Shown piece after piece: positions 13,165-20,861 of a stretch of 20,861 bases of DNA. The notes below the pieces were generated by a model, which had not been told where the DNA came from, ran no database searches, and worked only from the letters and a program-made list of their open reading frames with translations. The DNA comes from CAYUIS01 sp964444825 (GTDB lineage Bacteria > Chloroflexota > Anaerolineae > B4-G1), in assembly GCA_964444825.1 (NCBI GenBank), contig CAYUIS010000090.1, forward strand, positions 1 through 20,861, read 5' to 3'. The position numbers and the translations under genes are program-made. Position 1 is the first letter of the stretch, and each line of letters starts with the position of its first letter.

Positions 13165-14436
13165 GTGCGTATCCTCCACGTCATTCCTCGCTACTGGCCG
13201 GCGTGCGGCGGAGCAGAGATTCATTTAGGTGAGATTTCCACGCGCTTGGCTACCGAGGGACACCAAGTCACCGTCGTAACCACGGATGCCCTGGACGCAG
13301 AGTTGTTCTGGGACCCTCGTCACCGGCGAGTGTCAGCGCGAGAATCGCATCACAAGGGGGTGTTCATCCGGCGTTTCCCCGTTCGTCACCTACCGGTTGC
13401 ACCGGTGACGTACGCCCTGGTGCGCCGTTTGTTGTGGCTGCTGTCGGAAATACGGCCGATTCCGCTGAACATGATCTCCCGTCTGGCGCGGCTCACTCCC
13501 CGTGTGCCTGAACTCTGGCGCTGGTTGGAGCGCAGCGACGAGACCTTTGATCTGGTGGCCGGAATGAACATCTGTTTCGAGACGTTCCTCGACGGAGGAC
13601 TGCAATTCGCCCGACGGCAAGGGGTGCCCTTTGTGATCTATCCTCTGACCCACCTGGGCGCTGGTCCCCAACCGGGCAGAGACAAGCTGAGCCGATTTCA
13701 AACGATGCGGCACCAGATCTCCCTCGTAAAGGACAGCGACGCGGTGGTAGCCCAGACCCTTACGGAGCGGGATTTCTATATCAGAAACGGTGCCGCCACC
13801 CATCGTATCACCGTAGGAGGCCCGGGGGTGAACCCTGCCGAGGTAATGGGTGGAGTCGGGCAGCGTTTCCGTGAACGGCACAAGATTCAGGGGCCATTGG
13901 TTGCCTCCTTGTCGGCAATGTTCTATGACAAAGGAACTCATCACTTGGTTGAGGCCGTGCGCCAGTTGTGGCGTGAGGGGGAGCAACTGGAGTTAGCGTT
14001 AGCAGGGGCCGTCCTGGAGCCTTTTCGCCACTATCTGGCCCGGCTGCCCGCGGTGGATCGAGAGCGTATCCGAGTGCTAGGGTTCGTCGAAGAGGAGGAG
14101 AAACGGGATCTGCTCGCTGCGGCGGATGTGTTTGCGATGCCTTCCCGCTCTGACTCTTTCGGTATCGTCTACCTGGAAGCCTGGCTATACGGGAAGCCCG
14201 TGATCGGGGCCCGCGCGTGGGGTATCAGCGACGTTATCGAGGACAGGAGGAATGGGTTATTGGTGCCTTTTGGAGACGTGCCGGCTTTGGCCGGGGCTAT
14301 CTCTTATCTCCTGGAGCATCCCAAAGAGCGCGCAGCGATGGGGGCTCGTGGTAAACAAACAGTTTGCCAATTCCACACCTGGGAACACAAGTATACGCTG
14401 GTAAGGGATCTGTACCACAACTTGGTGGGAGGCTAG
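13165..14436 (+). CDS. GT4 glycosyltransferase, first of a tandem paralogous pair
   Basis: I choose GTG 13165, one base after the upstream stop, because it gives MRILHVIPRY, matching MNLLHVNAAY of the paralogue, and GAGGTG lies at 13151-13156. A longer reading from ATG 13138 would overlap the previous gene by nine codons. The 423-residue protein has the acceptor-side ACGGAEIHLGEIS, FWDPRHRR, HLPVAPVTYALVRR and GMNICFE blocks and the C-terminal GT4 fold with PSRSDSFGIVYLEAW. The first Glu of the Ex7E motif is Asp (D330) with E338 retained; the paralogue shares this, so it is a subfamily trait. YGKPVIGARAWGISDVIED follows. It probably adds one residue to the glycan. Confidence 0.85.
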   Translation: MRILHVIPRYWPACGGAEIHLGEISTRLATEGHQVTVVTTDALDAELFWDPRHRRVSARESHHKGVFIRRFPVRHLPVAPVTYALVRRLLWLLSEIRPIPLNMISRLARLTPRVPELWRWLERSDETFDLVAGMNICFETFLDGGLQFARRQGVPFVIYPLTHLGAGPQPGRDKLSRFQTMRHQISLVKDSDAVVAQTLTERDFYIRNGAATHRITVGGPGVNPAEVMGGVGQRFRERHKIQGPLVASLSAMFYDKGTHHLVEAVRQLWREGEQLELALAGAVLEPFRHYLARLPAVDRERIRVLGFVEEEEKRDLLAAADVFAMPSRSDSFGIVYLEAWLYGKPVIGARAWGISDVIEDRRNGLLVPFGDVPALAGAISYLLEHPKERAAMGARGKQTVCQFHTWEHKYTLVRDLYHNLVGG

Positions 14437-14446
14437 TACCGATCCT

Positions 14447-15706
14447 ATGAATCTGCTTCACGTCAACGCCGCTTACCCGCCTTTCTTGGGGGGAGCAGAA
14501 GTCTATACCCAGACCATCTCGGAACGTTTTGCTGCCGATGGACATGGCGTCTCTATCGTTGCCACCAATGCGGCTGAGGTCGAGTACTTTTGGAATCCCC
14601 GCAAGCGCCATTTCCCCTCTGGGATCGAGCACCAGAACGGTGTACAGGTCATACGCTGCCAGGTGGGGCACTTGCCACTATCACCCTGGTCCTTCTACGT
14701 CCTGAGGGGGATGGTAGTGAAAATGGCACAGTGGCGGCTCAACACCATGCCGCTCCTCCGGCTTCTAGCGCCCTATATGCCCAGTGTACCCGATTTAGAG
14801 GCGACTTTGCACTCCCTGGCTGGGCCCTTTAATCTGGTTCACGGCGTCAACATCTCCTTGGAGTGGCCATTGCTGGCGGCCTGGAAATACGCCCGACGCC
14901 ATAGCCTGCCGTTCATCGTTACCCCCTTCGTGCACGTTGGAGAGCACGGACGGCGGGATGTACTGATCAACTATGTGATGCCACACCAGCTTGAGGTATT
15001 GTGCGCCGCCGACGCGGTTATTGTGCAGACGGATATCGAGGGAGACGTGTTGGCCCGTTTGGGTGTGCCAGTAGAGCGGCTGCATCGACTGGGAATGGGC
15101 GTAGACTTGATCAAACTCCGGGGCGGGAATGCACAGCGTTTTCGTGTAGCAAATGGATTGGAAGGGCCTATCGTGACGTTCCTGGGCGTCGTGACACGCG
15201 ACAAAGGGAGCATTTACCTGGTGAGGGCTGTGGAACAATTGTGGGCTCGCGGGCACAAACTCCACCTGGTGATCGCTGGACCCACCGTCGACGAGTTTGA
15301 TCGCTTCTATCACAAGCTTGCTCCGCCAATCCGTGAGCGGATACTATTGCTAGGCCCCGTGCAAGGACAGGAAAAACAAGACTTGCTTGCCGCTACCGAC
15401 GTGCTCGCCTTACCCTCGCGCATCGATTCCTTCGGCATCGTCTACCTGGAGGCATGGGTTTATGGGAAACCGGTGATTGGCGCGCGCGCGGGAGGTGTGC
15501 CCGATGTGATCGAGGACGGTGTGGATGGGCTGTTGGTAAGGTTCGGCAATGTAGCCGAGATCGCGGAAGCGATCGAGACATTGCTTGCCGACCCGGCCCG
15601 AGCGCGGGCGATGGGGCGGCGAGGGCGTGCCAAAGTCGAGACCCGCTATACCTGGGATCACATATATGCCCGACTAGGGGCGCTATACGAAAGACTGGCA
15701 GGTTGA
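14447..15706 (+). CDS. GT4 glycosyltransferase, second of a tandem paralogous pair
   Basis: The 419-residue protein follows its paralogue after ten bases and uses ATG 14447 with GGGAGGC about 12 bases before. It matches the upstream gene over its whole length: LGGAEVYTQTIS, YFWNPRKR, GHLPLSPWSFYVLRG, HGVNISLEW, LAATDVLALPSRIDSFGIV, YLEAWVYGKPVIGARAGG and VPDVIEDGVDGLLV. The donor region reads FLGVVTRDKG at 245-254. The Ex7E motif is again D327...E335. The two genes probably arose by tandem duplication and have diverged enough that different sugar specificities are likely. Both lack membrane segments and would work at the cytoplasmic face. Confidence 0.88.
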   Translation: MNLLHVNAAYPPFLGGAEVYTQTISERFAADGHGVSIVATNAAEVEYFWNPRKRHFPSGIEHQNGVQVIRCQVGHLPLSPWSFYVLRGMVVKMAQWRLNTMPLLRLLAPYMPSVPDLEATLHSLAGPFNLVHGVNISLEWPLLAAWKYARRHSLPFIVTPFVHVGEHGRRDVLINYVMPHQLEVLCAADAVIVQTDIEGDVLARLGVPVERLHRLGMGVDLIKLRGGNAQRFRVANGLEGPIVTFLGVVTRDKGSIYLVRAVEQLWARGHKLHLVIAGPTVDEFDRFYHKLAPPIRERILLLGPVQGQEKQDLLAATDVLALPSRIDSFGIVYLEAWVYGKPVIGARAGGVPDVIEDGVDGLLVRFGNVAEIAEAIETLLADPARARAMGRRGRAKVETRYTWDHIYARLGALYERLAG

Positions 15707-15710
15707 CCTG

Positions 15711-16814
15711 ATGCACCTGGTGATCAATGCCACAGAGGTAGGGCGACGGCGTGGCGGGAACGAAAGCTACATCACGGGGCTGGTCGAGGGGCTGGCATCC
15801 CTCGATCCGCTGCCTCGGGTGAGCCTGTTGACCTGTCAATGGAACACGCCGGCCCAGTTACCGTCTGTCTTCCAGCAGTCAAACCTGGGAACGTATCGGC
15901 GACTTGGCTTTTTTCTCTGGCAGCAGACGCTGAACTTACGCCGGTTGGATGCCGATTGGTATTTGGCCAACTTTTTCTTGCCCCCGTCTATGCCGTGCAA
16001 AGGAGCCATCGTGGTACACGATATGTCTTTCAGGGCACACCCCGAGTACTTTCCGCGGACGGTGGCATGGTATATGCGCTGGCTGACAGGATGGTCCGTG
16101 CGACGTGCTGATTGTGTGTTGACTGTCTCCGAGTTCTCCAGGCAGGAACTGCTCCGGTTTCATCCGGTGGATGAGAGAAAGGTGATCGCCATTCATAATG
16201 GGGTGGGAGCCGAGTTTCAGCCGGCAACCGATAGAACTGCAATGGCGGCCGACCAGGACACGTTGTCCCGTTATGGCGTGACTCGGCCGTATATCCTGGC
16301 CCTGGGCAATATCCATCCGCGCAAGAACCTGACCCGTTTGCTAGATGCTTATGTGCGCCTGCGGCAACAAGACCCGAGCATCCCCCCGATGGTATGGGCG
16401 GGCTTGGAACGCTGGGGCAGCGGTGATCTCCTGGAGCGTGCTCGGGCCGCTGGGGTTGTCCTGACAGGCTTTATCGACCAGAGAGACCTGCCAGCGCTTT
16501 ACCGGCAGGCGAAAATGTTGATCTATCCCTCCCTCTACGAGGGGTTTGGCCTGCCTCCTCTAGAAGCGATGGCCTGTGGGACGCCAGTCATCACCAGCGA
16601 TACGACCAGCCTACCTGAGGTCGTGGGCAAAGCGGCCCTGTTGGTGGATCCGACCGATGTAGAGGCAATCGCGGCCGCGATGCGGCGCTTGATGGACGAC
16701 GTTGCTCTGGGACACAATCTTCGGCAAATGGGGCTTGAGCGGGCCACGGCGTTCTCTTGGCAGCAGACAGCGCGGTGTTTAGTGCAGCAGCTAGAAAAAC
16801 TGACTCGAACATGA
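15711..16814 (+). CDS. GT4 glycosyltransferase, mannosyltransferase-like
   Basis: The 367-residue GT-B protein starts four bases after the upstream stop. Motifs: INATEVGRRRGGNESYITGL at the N-terminus, VVHDMSFRAHPEYFP at 101-115, CVLTVSEFSRQEL at 135-147, IHNGVGAEF at 161-169, the donor entry LALGNIHPRKNLTRL at 196-210 and IYPSLYEGFGLPPLEAMACG with E277 and E285. This pattern is typical of GT4 enzymes of the WbaZ/WbdB mannosyltransferase type, judged from memory, so a mannose donor is possible but unproven. Its last codons overlap the start of murJ (ATGA at 16811-16814), so flippase and glycosyltransferase are translationally coupled. Confidence 0.85.
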   Translation: MHLVINATEVGRRRGGNESYITGLVEGLASLDPLPRVSLLTCQWNTPAQLPSVFQQSNLGTYRRLGFFLWQQTLNLRRLDADWYLANFFLPPSMPCKGAIVVHDMSFRAHPEYFPRTVAWYMRWLTGWSVRRADCVLTVSEFSRQELLRFHPVDERKVIAIHNGVGAEFQPATDRTAMAADQDTLSRYGVTRPYILALGNIHPRKNLTRLLDAYVRLRQQDPSIPPMVWAGLERWGSGDLLERARAAGVVLTGFIDQRDLPALYRQAKMLIYPSLYEGFGLPPLEAMACGTPVITSDTTSLPEVVGKAALLVDPTDVEAIAAAMRRLMDDVALGHNLRQMGLERATAFSWQQTARCLVQQLEKLTRT

Positions 16815-18367
16815 ACGACGGCAGCCGGCAAGTTGCGAGAGCGGCCACGTTGGTGATGGCGCTGTTTGTCATCAGCCGTGCGCTGGGCCTGGTGCGTCAG
16901 ATGGTCATCGGCGCTCTGTTTGGCACGAGTGCAGCCCTCGACGCCTACCTGGCGGCGGCCCGCATCCCAGAGTTGATCTTTATGGTCGTCGCGGGCGGGG
17001 CACTGGGCTCCGCTTTTATTCCTGCCTTCACTGCTCATCTGGCAAAAGGAGACCACGCTGGGGCCTGGCAGTTGGCATCCGCCATCGTCAATCTGGCCCT
17101 GATCGTATTGACGGCCGCAGCGGTGCTGATGATCATCTTGGCGCCCACGTTGGTGCGGACGGCTATTGCCCCTGGCTTTGATCAACCTCAGCAAACCCTC
17201 ACGGTCAGGCTCATGCGTCTGATGTTGATCTCCCCCATCATCTTTGGCGTGAGCGGCATTGTGATGGGCGCGTTGAACGCTCATCAACATTTCCTGCTGC
17301 CAGCGCTGGCTCCCTCCATCTACAACATATCTATTATCGGTGGAGCTGTGTTGCTGGGTCCACGAATCGGCGTGATGGGACTGGCGGTGGGCGTGGTCGT
17401 GGGTGCTGGTCTACATCTACTGATTCAAACGCCGGCACTGCTCCGCTATGGCGCTCGTTATGTCCCCACTTTGGGCTTGGGCAACGCCAGCGTGCGCGAG
17501 GTAGCGCGGCTAATGGCGCCCCGGATGGCGGGCACGGCCATTGCCCAGCTTAACTTTGTCGTTAACAACAGTCTGGCCACGGGCCTGGGGGAGGGGGCGG
17601 TCTCAGCCATCAACTTTGCCTGGCTGCTGCTCATGCTACCTTTGGGCGTTCTGGCCCAGGCAGTGGGCACAGCGGCTTTCCCAACGCTGGCCGCGCAGGT
17701 CGCTCGGGGGGAACACGAAAAGATGCGGAACACGCTGTCGGGGACCCTACGGGCGGTCTTTGCCCTCTGCCTTCCGGCTACGGTGGGGCTCTTGGTACTG
17801 GGTCGACCACTGGTGGCGCTGCTTTTCGAGCGCGGGGCGTTTGAGGCCACCTCGACGGATGCGGTCACGTGGGCACTGACCTTTTATACAGTCGGGTTGA
17901 TAGGACACGCTGGACTGGAGATCATCGCCCGGGCCTTTTATGCCTTGCACGACACGGCCACGCCAGTGCTCGTAGGGGGGCTGGCGATGGGCGTCAACGT
18001 GACCTTGAGCCTGACGCTGCCGGGCTTGTTTGGGTCCTTGGGCTGGCCCAATCCCGCAGGTCTGGCTCTTGCCAACTCGATCGCCACCCTGATCGAGCTT
18101 GTGGTGCTGATAGCGCTGATTCGACGGCGAATGGGCGGGATCGAAGGCAGGCAGACGCTGCCCACAATTGTCAAGAGTGGGATTGCATCGCTGGGTATGG
18201 GGGCGGTGCTGGTGGGATGGCGAGCCGCGCTGCCAGACGCTGGAGCAGTGATACTCGGCGGCGGGGGCATCATCCTGGGTATGGGGGCCTATCTCGTCGG
18301 CGCGCTGTTGTTACGGATGGAAGAGGTACAGGTAGTGTTGAAGCTGATCAGGCGTAGACTGGCCTGA
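16811..18367 (+). CDS. murJ: MurJ/MviN-family lipid-linked oligosaccharide flippase
   Basis: The 518-residue protein is of usual family length (about 510-550). ATG 16811 overlaps the preceding stop; a TTG at 16757 would add 18 residues inside the GT gene and is less likely. The N-terminus has the MurJ signature: ATLVMALFVISRALGLVRQM, VIGALFGTSAALDAYLAAAR, IPELIFMVVAGGALGSAFIP. Later conserved parts are FGVSGIVMGALNAHQHFLLP, LPLGVLAQAVGTAAFPTLA and LVALLFERGAFEATST. About 14 hydrophobic segments are visible, as in MOP-superfamily flippases. MurJ moves undecaprenyl-linked lipid II across the membrane. Here it is the last gene of a glycosyltransferase operon, with no peptidoglycan gene beside it, so it may flip a different polyprenyl-linked glycan. 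A housekeeping role in cell-wall synthesis remains equally possible. It converges on xseB with 82 bases between. Confidence 0.9.
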   Translation: MNDGSRQVARAATLVMALFVISRALGLVRQMVIGALFGTSAALDAYLAAARIPELIFMVVAGGALGSAFIPAFTAHLAKGDHAGAWQLASAIVNLALIVLTAAAVLMIILAPTLVRTAIAPGFDQPQQTLTVRLMRLMLISPIIFGVSGIVMGALNAHQHFLLPALAPSIYNISIIGGAVLLGPRIGVMGLAVGVVVGAGLHLLIQTPALLRYGARYVPTLGLGNASVREVARLMAPRMAGTAIAQLNFVVNNSLATGLGEGAVSAINFAWLLLMLPLGVLAQAVGTAAFPTLAAQVARGEHEKMRNTLSGTLRAVFALCLPATVGLLVLGRPLVALLFERGAFEATSTDAVTWALTFYTVGLIGHAGLEIIARAFYALHDTATPVLVGGLAMGVNVTLSLTLPGLFGSLGWPNPAGLALANSIATLIELVVLIALIRRRMGGIEGRQTLPTIVKSGIASLGMGAVLVGWRAALPDAGAVILGGGGIILGMGAYLVGALLLRMEEVQVVLKLIRRRLA

Positions 18368-18449
18368 TTGCGGGCAGCAACGGTTCAGCCTGATAGGCGG
18401 CATCACCCCCACAACGAGCTGTCAGTCAGTCTGTTAATCTATCCCCCAG

Positions 18450-18671
18450 CTACTCTTCGAGCTCGAAAGAGGCCGTGCCCTCTGGAGACAACTGGCGGAC
18501 CTTGAGCTCGGCACTGTCCAATAACGTGTTGCAGCGCGCGGCCAGTGCCTGCCCGCGCTCAAAGAGGGTCAAGCTTTGCTCCAAAGTGAGCCCCCCCGTC
18601 TCCAGTTTTTGCACGGTGTTTTCCAGCTCGCCAAATGCCTGCTCGAAGCTGAGGTTTTCGATTTCGTCCAT
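18450..18671 (-). CDS. xseB: exodeoxyribonuclease VII small subunit
   Basis: The 73-residue protein has the family pattern: LSFEQAFGELENTVQKLETG, LTLEQSLTLFERGQALAARC and LDSAELKVRQL, ending in an acidic tail. XseB forms a two-helix coiled coil and binds several copies to XseA to make exonuclease VII, which degrades single-stranded DNA to oligonucleotides. Length and sequence are typical. The ATG (18669-18671 on this strand) follows GGGGA in the 7-base gap after the upstream gene's stop, so the two are co-transcribed. The usual partner xseA is not adjacent on either side, which is unusual because xseA and xseB often sit together. Confidence 0.92.
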   Translation of the reverse strand: MDEIENLSFEQAFGELENTVQKLETGGLTLEQSLTLFERGQALAARCNTLLDSAELKVRQLSPEGTASFELEE

Positions 18672-18678
18672 TTCCCCA

Positions 18679-19254
18679 TCACTCCAACCGGGGCTTGGCC
18701 AGCACTTCCATCACCCGTAGATCAAAGAACTGCTGCACGTGGGCGGGGATTAGGACGACGGCGGTATCCGCTCCGCGGCCGGTGCCGGCGATGGCGATGC
18801 AGGGTTCCCCCACCCTCACCAAACCCGCGTCGGCGGCCATCAGCGCGATCTCGACACAGACCTTCATACCGTCACCAAAGAGGCGCAGCGTCTGTGCCAC
18901 GATCTCATCTACCCCATAGGTGCCCCACTTTTTGCGCACGGCGCGGCTGATGCCACCTAGTGCATGCTGGCAAGTGAGGAGCTCTGCCCCGGCGGCCTCG
19001 ATCGTTGTCCGATTCTCCTCTGTCAGTTCCTGGGTGTTAGGGCCCCCAAAGCCGACAGCGTGGGTTACAACCACGACATTGTACTCTGAGAACTGCTGTG
19101 CGGCTTGCACACCGGTGTCTCCCCGCGTGCTGGCGACCAGAATCGTGTGGATGTTCAGTTCCTCGGCGCGCTTTTTGGCGATCTCGAGCGTGCGAGCGGT
19201 GTTCCGTGGGCCGGGTTGATGGAAAAAGGTGGATTGTATGGTTGTATCGTTCAT
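18679..19254 (-). CDS. stand-alone pyruvate kinase C-terminal (alpha/beta) domain protein
   Basis: The 191-residue protein resembles only the C-terminal domain of pyruvate kinase and lacks the catalytic barrel and active-site regions, so it is not a pyruvate kinase. Visible blocks: PGPRNTARTLEIAKKRAEEL, TILVASTRGDTGVQAAQQF, VVVVTHAVGFGGPN, QTLRLFGDGMKVCVEIALMA, and GEPCIAIAGTGRGADTAVVL with PAHVQQFFDLRVMEVL at the end. Similar single-domain proteins are common in archaea and in some bacteria, and their role is unknown as far as I recall; a small-ligand binding role is plausible. The start is ATG at 19254 with GGAGGG upstream. A good -10/-35 pair lies upstream (19298-19326 on this strand). It heads a two-gene unit with xseB. 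Confidence 0.8.
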   Translation of the reverse strand: MNDTTIQSTFFHQPGPRNTARTLEIAKKRAEELNIHTILVASTRGDTGVQAAQQFSEYNVVVVTHAVGFGGPNTQELTEENRTTIEAAGAELLTCQHALGGISRAVRKKWGTYGVDEIVAQTLRLFGDGMKVCVEIALMAADAGLVRVGEPCIAIAGTGRGADTAVVLIPAHVQQFFDLRVMEVLAKPRLE

Positions 19255-19297
19255 GTCGTTGCCCTCCGTTTATTGAGCTGGAATGCTGATGTCAGAG

Positions 19298-19326
19298 AGT
19301 ATAACCCCGTTGAAGCGAAAAAACAA
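19298..19326 (-). promoter_or_regulatory. sigma70-type promoter for the PK-domain/xseB unit
   Basis: On the minus strand, TTGTTT (19321-19326) and TATACT (19298-19303) are separated by exactly 17 bases. The start codon of the PK-domain gene at 19254 is about 43 bases beyond the -10 box, a normal leader length. Its -35 box lies only two bases from the -35 box of the divergent promoter at 19329-19357. Confidence 0.6.
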
Positions 19327-19328
19327 AT

Positions 19329-19357
19329 TTGACATTATCCCGTTGTCTGAGTAAAAT
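19329..19357 (+). promoter_or_regulatory. sigma70-type promoter for the pyrophosphatase gene
   Basis: TTGACA (19329-19334) matches the consensus perfectly, followed by a 17-base spacer and TAAAAT (19352-19357). The ATG at 19406 lies about 48 bases after the -10 box. It is the strongest promoter in the window. Confidence 0.75.
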
Positions 19358-19405
19358 TCCCACCTATCGTTGCTGCGTCTACACTTATCTCACCAAGGAG
19401 GCGTT

Positions 19406-20861
19406 ATGGACCTGACACGGCTTGTTGATATCTCTGTTCTTGTGGCTGCCGTCTTTGCGCTAGCGATAGTCGTGGCCCTATATCGTTGGCTGCAAAAGCA
19501 GGATGTTGGCACAGAGCGGATGCAGGAAATCGCCAGCTTTATCCAGACTGGGGCGAATGTATTCCTGCGCCGGGAGTTCCTCACCATCGCTCCCTTTGTA
19601 GCGATTCTCGCTCTCCTGTTGTTCGTGGCTATGCCAACTGGTAAATGGCAGATCACACTGGGCTTTGTCGTCGGCGCTGGTTTCTCGATGCTGGCTATCT
19701 ATATCGGAATGAACGCAGCGACGCGGGCCAACGTACGCACCACCGCCGCGGCCCGCTCGTCGGCTGCGCGAGCGGTGATGATCGCCTTTCGAGGTGGGGG
19801 GGTTATGGGGCTCTCCATCGTGGCGCTGAACCTGCTGGGTATCGCCGTTCTGGCGCTCATCTTTGGTGTGTCACCGGAGCATCCGGAGAACGTGCACCGG
19901 CTGGTCGGCTTTGGTTTCGGGGCCAGCTTTGCCGCCCTGTTCGCTCAGTTGGGTGGCGGCATCTTTACCAAGGGAGCGGACATCGCGGCCGACCTGGTGG
20001 GCAAGGTCGAGCAGGGCATCCCGGAGGATGACCCACGTAACGCCGCCGTCATCGCTGATCAGGTCGGTGACAACGTGGGCGATGTGGCCGGACGTGGGGC
20101 GGACCTTTTTGAGTCTGGCTCCGACAACCTGATCGGCACGATGATCGTGAGCCTGACGTTTATTCCCACTTACGGCTGGGCGGTGGTGCTGTTCCCCCTC
20201 CTGAGTCGCGCTATCGGCGCTGTCGGTGCTGTGCTGGGCGTGCTGGCCGTGCGCGGAACGGAGAAACGGAACCCCATCGTCTCTATGAACATTGGTTTCC
20301 TGGTGACGGCTGTATTCTCCGTCATCTCCTTCTTCTTCTTGGGCCAATTTGTGCTGCACGACATCCGTATCTTTTATTGCCTTACCCTGGGCTTGATCGC
20401 CGCTGTCGTGGTCTCGCTCTTGGTTCAGTTCTATACTGGGATAAACCAAAGGCCGGTCAAGGAGATCGCCGAGGGTGGTTTGAGCGGCGTAGCCATCAAC
20501 CTGATCTATGGCTTTGCCTGGGGTATGGAGAGCGCCGTTATCCTCAAGATCCTGGTGGCGGTGGTGAACATCATCGCGTTTTACATCATGGGTGGAGGGT
20601 TGCCTGGCGTCCTCGGCATCACGGCGGCTACACTCGGCATCACCGAGATGAAGGGTATCATCATGGCTGCCGATGCCTTTGGCCCCATCGCCGACAATTC
20701 CAGCGGCATCGCCGAGATGTCCGAGTTGGGAGCGGAGGTGCGTCGCGCTGGGGATGTGCTGGATGCAGCCGGCAATATCACCAAGGCCATCACCAAGGGA
20801 TACAGCATGTCCTGTGCCCTGATGACCAGCGTCGTCATCCTCTTTGCCTATCTTCTCAGCG
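19406..20861 (+). CDS. hppA: membrane-bound proton-translocating pyrophosphatase, 3' partial
   Basis: The gene runs off the window after 485 codons; the family is usually 660-800 residues. ATG 19406 is preceded by AAGGAGG at 19395-19401. The protein couples hydrolysis of inorganic pyrophosphate to H+ pumping. Visible catalytic motifs: GGGIFTKGADIAADLVGKVE, GIPEDDPRNAAVIADQVGDN, VGDVAGRGADLFES, and ADAFGPIADNSSGIAEMS near the C-terminus of the fragment. GNITKAITKG at residues 456-465 carries lysine at 460 and threonine at 463, the pair that in the literature on this family marks K+-independent H+-pumping enzymes (K+-dependent ones have Ala and Gly there). Many hydrophobic segments are present. 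A GRGAD block replaces the more usual GMGAD or GMAAD. The promoter at 19329-19357 drives it. Confidence 0.93.
   Translation, partial: MDLTRLVDISVLVAAVFALAIVVALYRWLQKQDVGTERMQEIASFIQTGANVFLRREFLTIAPFVAILALLLFVAMPTGKWQITLGFVVGAGFSMLAIYIGMNAATRANVRTTAAARSSAARAVMIAFRGGGVMGLSIVALNLLGIAVLALIFGVSPEHPENVHRLVGFGFGASFAALFAQLGGGIFTKGADIAADLVGKVEQGIPEDDPRNAAVIADQVGDNVGDVAGRGADLFESGSDNLIGTMIVSLTFIPTYGWAVVLFPLLSRAIGAVGAVLGVLAVRGTEKRNPIVSMNIGFLVTAVFSVISFFFLGQFVLHDIRIFYCLTLGLIAAVVVSLLVQFYTGINQRPVKEIAEGGLSGVAINLIYGFAWGMESAVILKILVAVVNIIAFYIMGGGLPGVLGITAATLGITEMKGIIMAADAFGPIADNSSGIAEMSELGAEVRRAGDVLDAAGNITKAITKGYSMSCALMTSVVILFAYLLS

Noticed and set aside
16757..16810. Longer N-terminus for MurJ from TTG
   Set aside because: The ATG at 16811 overlaps the preceding stop as ATGA and gives the usual MurJ N-terminus; the extra 18 residues are unlike the family.
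18389..18399. GCCTGATAGGC as a bidirectional terminator between murJ and xseB
   Set aside because: The stem is only four base pairs and has no T-tract on either strand.
18456..18467. Perfect 12-base palindrome TTCGAGCTCGAA
   Set aside because: It lies in the coding end of xseB where EELEF codons explain it; a single instance is not evidence of an operator.
1..20861. CRISPR arrays, tRNA or rRNA genes, transposases, integrases or attachment repeats
   Set aside because: None was seen on reading either strand; the window appears to be stable chromosomal sequence with glycan genes.

Overview
The window (about 58% G+C by eye) looks like a chromosomal segment of a bacterium, most likely a Chloroflexota (Anaerolineae-like) organism. 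This rests on two secreted proteins that end in a YLPLxxR tail, a C-terminal pattern I associate from memory with Chloroflexi exoproteins, and on the general gene repertoire. No rRNA, tRNA, CRISPR array or insertion sequence was seen. The taxonomic call is an inference, not a database result.

Layout. Positions 1-315 hold the 3' end of a secreted Ig-like/HYDIN-type protein. Positions 351-5867 are a compact + strand operon: a CDP-paratose 2-epimerase-like SDR enzyme, a SAM methyltransferase with an N-terminal DUF4214-like domain, a GT4 glycosyltransferase with a long repeat-bearing C-terminal extension, and a second GT4 enzyme. Positions 6115-8379 encode a secreted beta-helix protein ending in YLPLVLR, followed by a 12-bp perfect stem-loop. 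Positions 8599-18367 form a second tightly packed operon: a GT2-GT4 fusion, two small coiled-coil proteins, four GT4 glycosyltransferases (two of them tandem paralogues) and a MurJ-family flippase. On the - strand (18450-19254) lie xseB and a stand-alone pyruvate-kinase C-terminal-domain protein. From 19406 to the window edge runs a membrane-bound H+-pyrophosphatase, divergent from that pair, with back-to-back sigma70-type promoters between them.

How it fits together. Seven glycosyltransferase genes (eight GT domains), a deoxysugar epimerase, a methyltransferase and a lipid-linked-glycan flippase make this an exopolysaccharide, O-antigen-like or glycoprotein-glycan locus. MurJ is translationally coupled to the last GT, so it may export the glycan intermediate. 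No Wzx, Wzy, ABC exporter or initiating phosphoglycosyltransferase is visible here.

Most interesting signal. A roughly 48-residue module, consensus [VIL]PxxGx[LFW]xxxxR - x8-10 - Y - x6-8 - [RK]Q[VI]xxN, occurs five times in three genes: three copies in the C-terminal extension of the first GT4 protein and one copy in each of the two small coiled-coil proteins of the second operon. Fusion in one operon and free-standing forms in the other suggest a membrane-associating or docking module that organises the glycosyltransferases. I know of no named domain for it.
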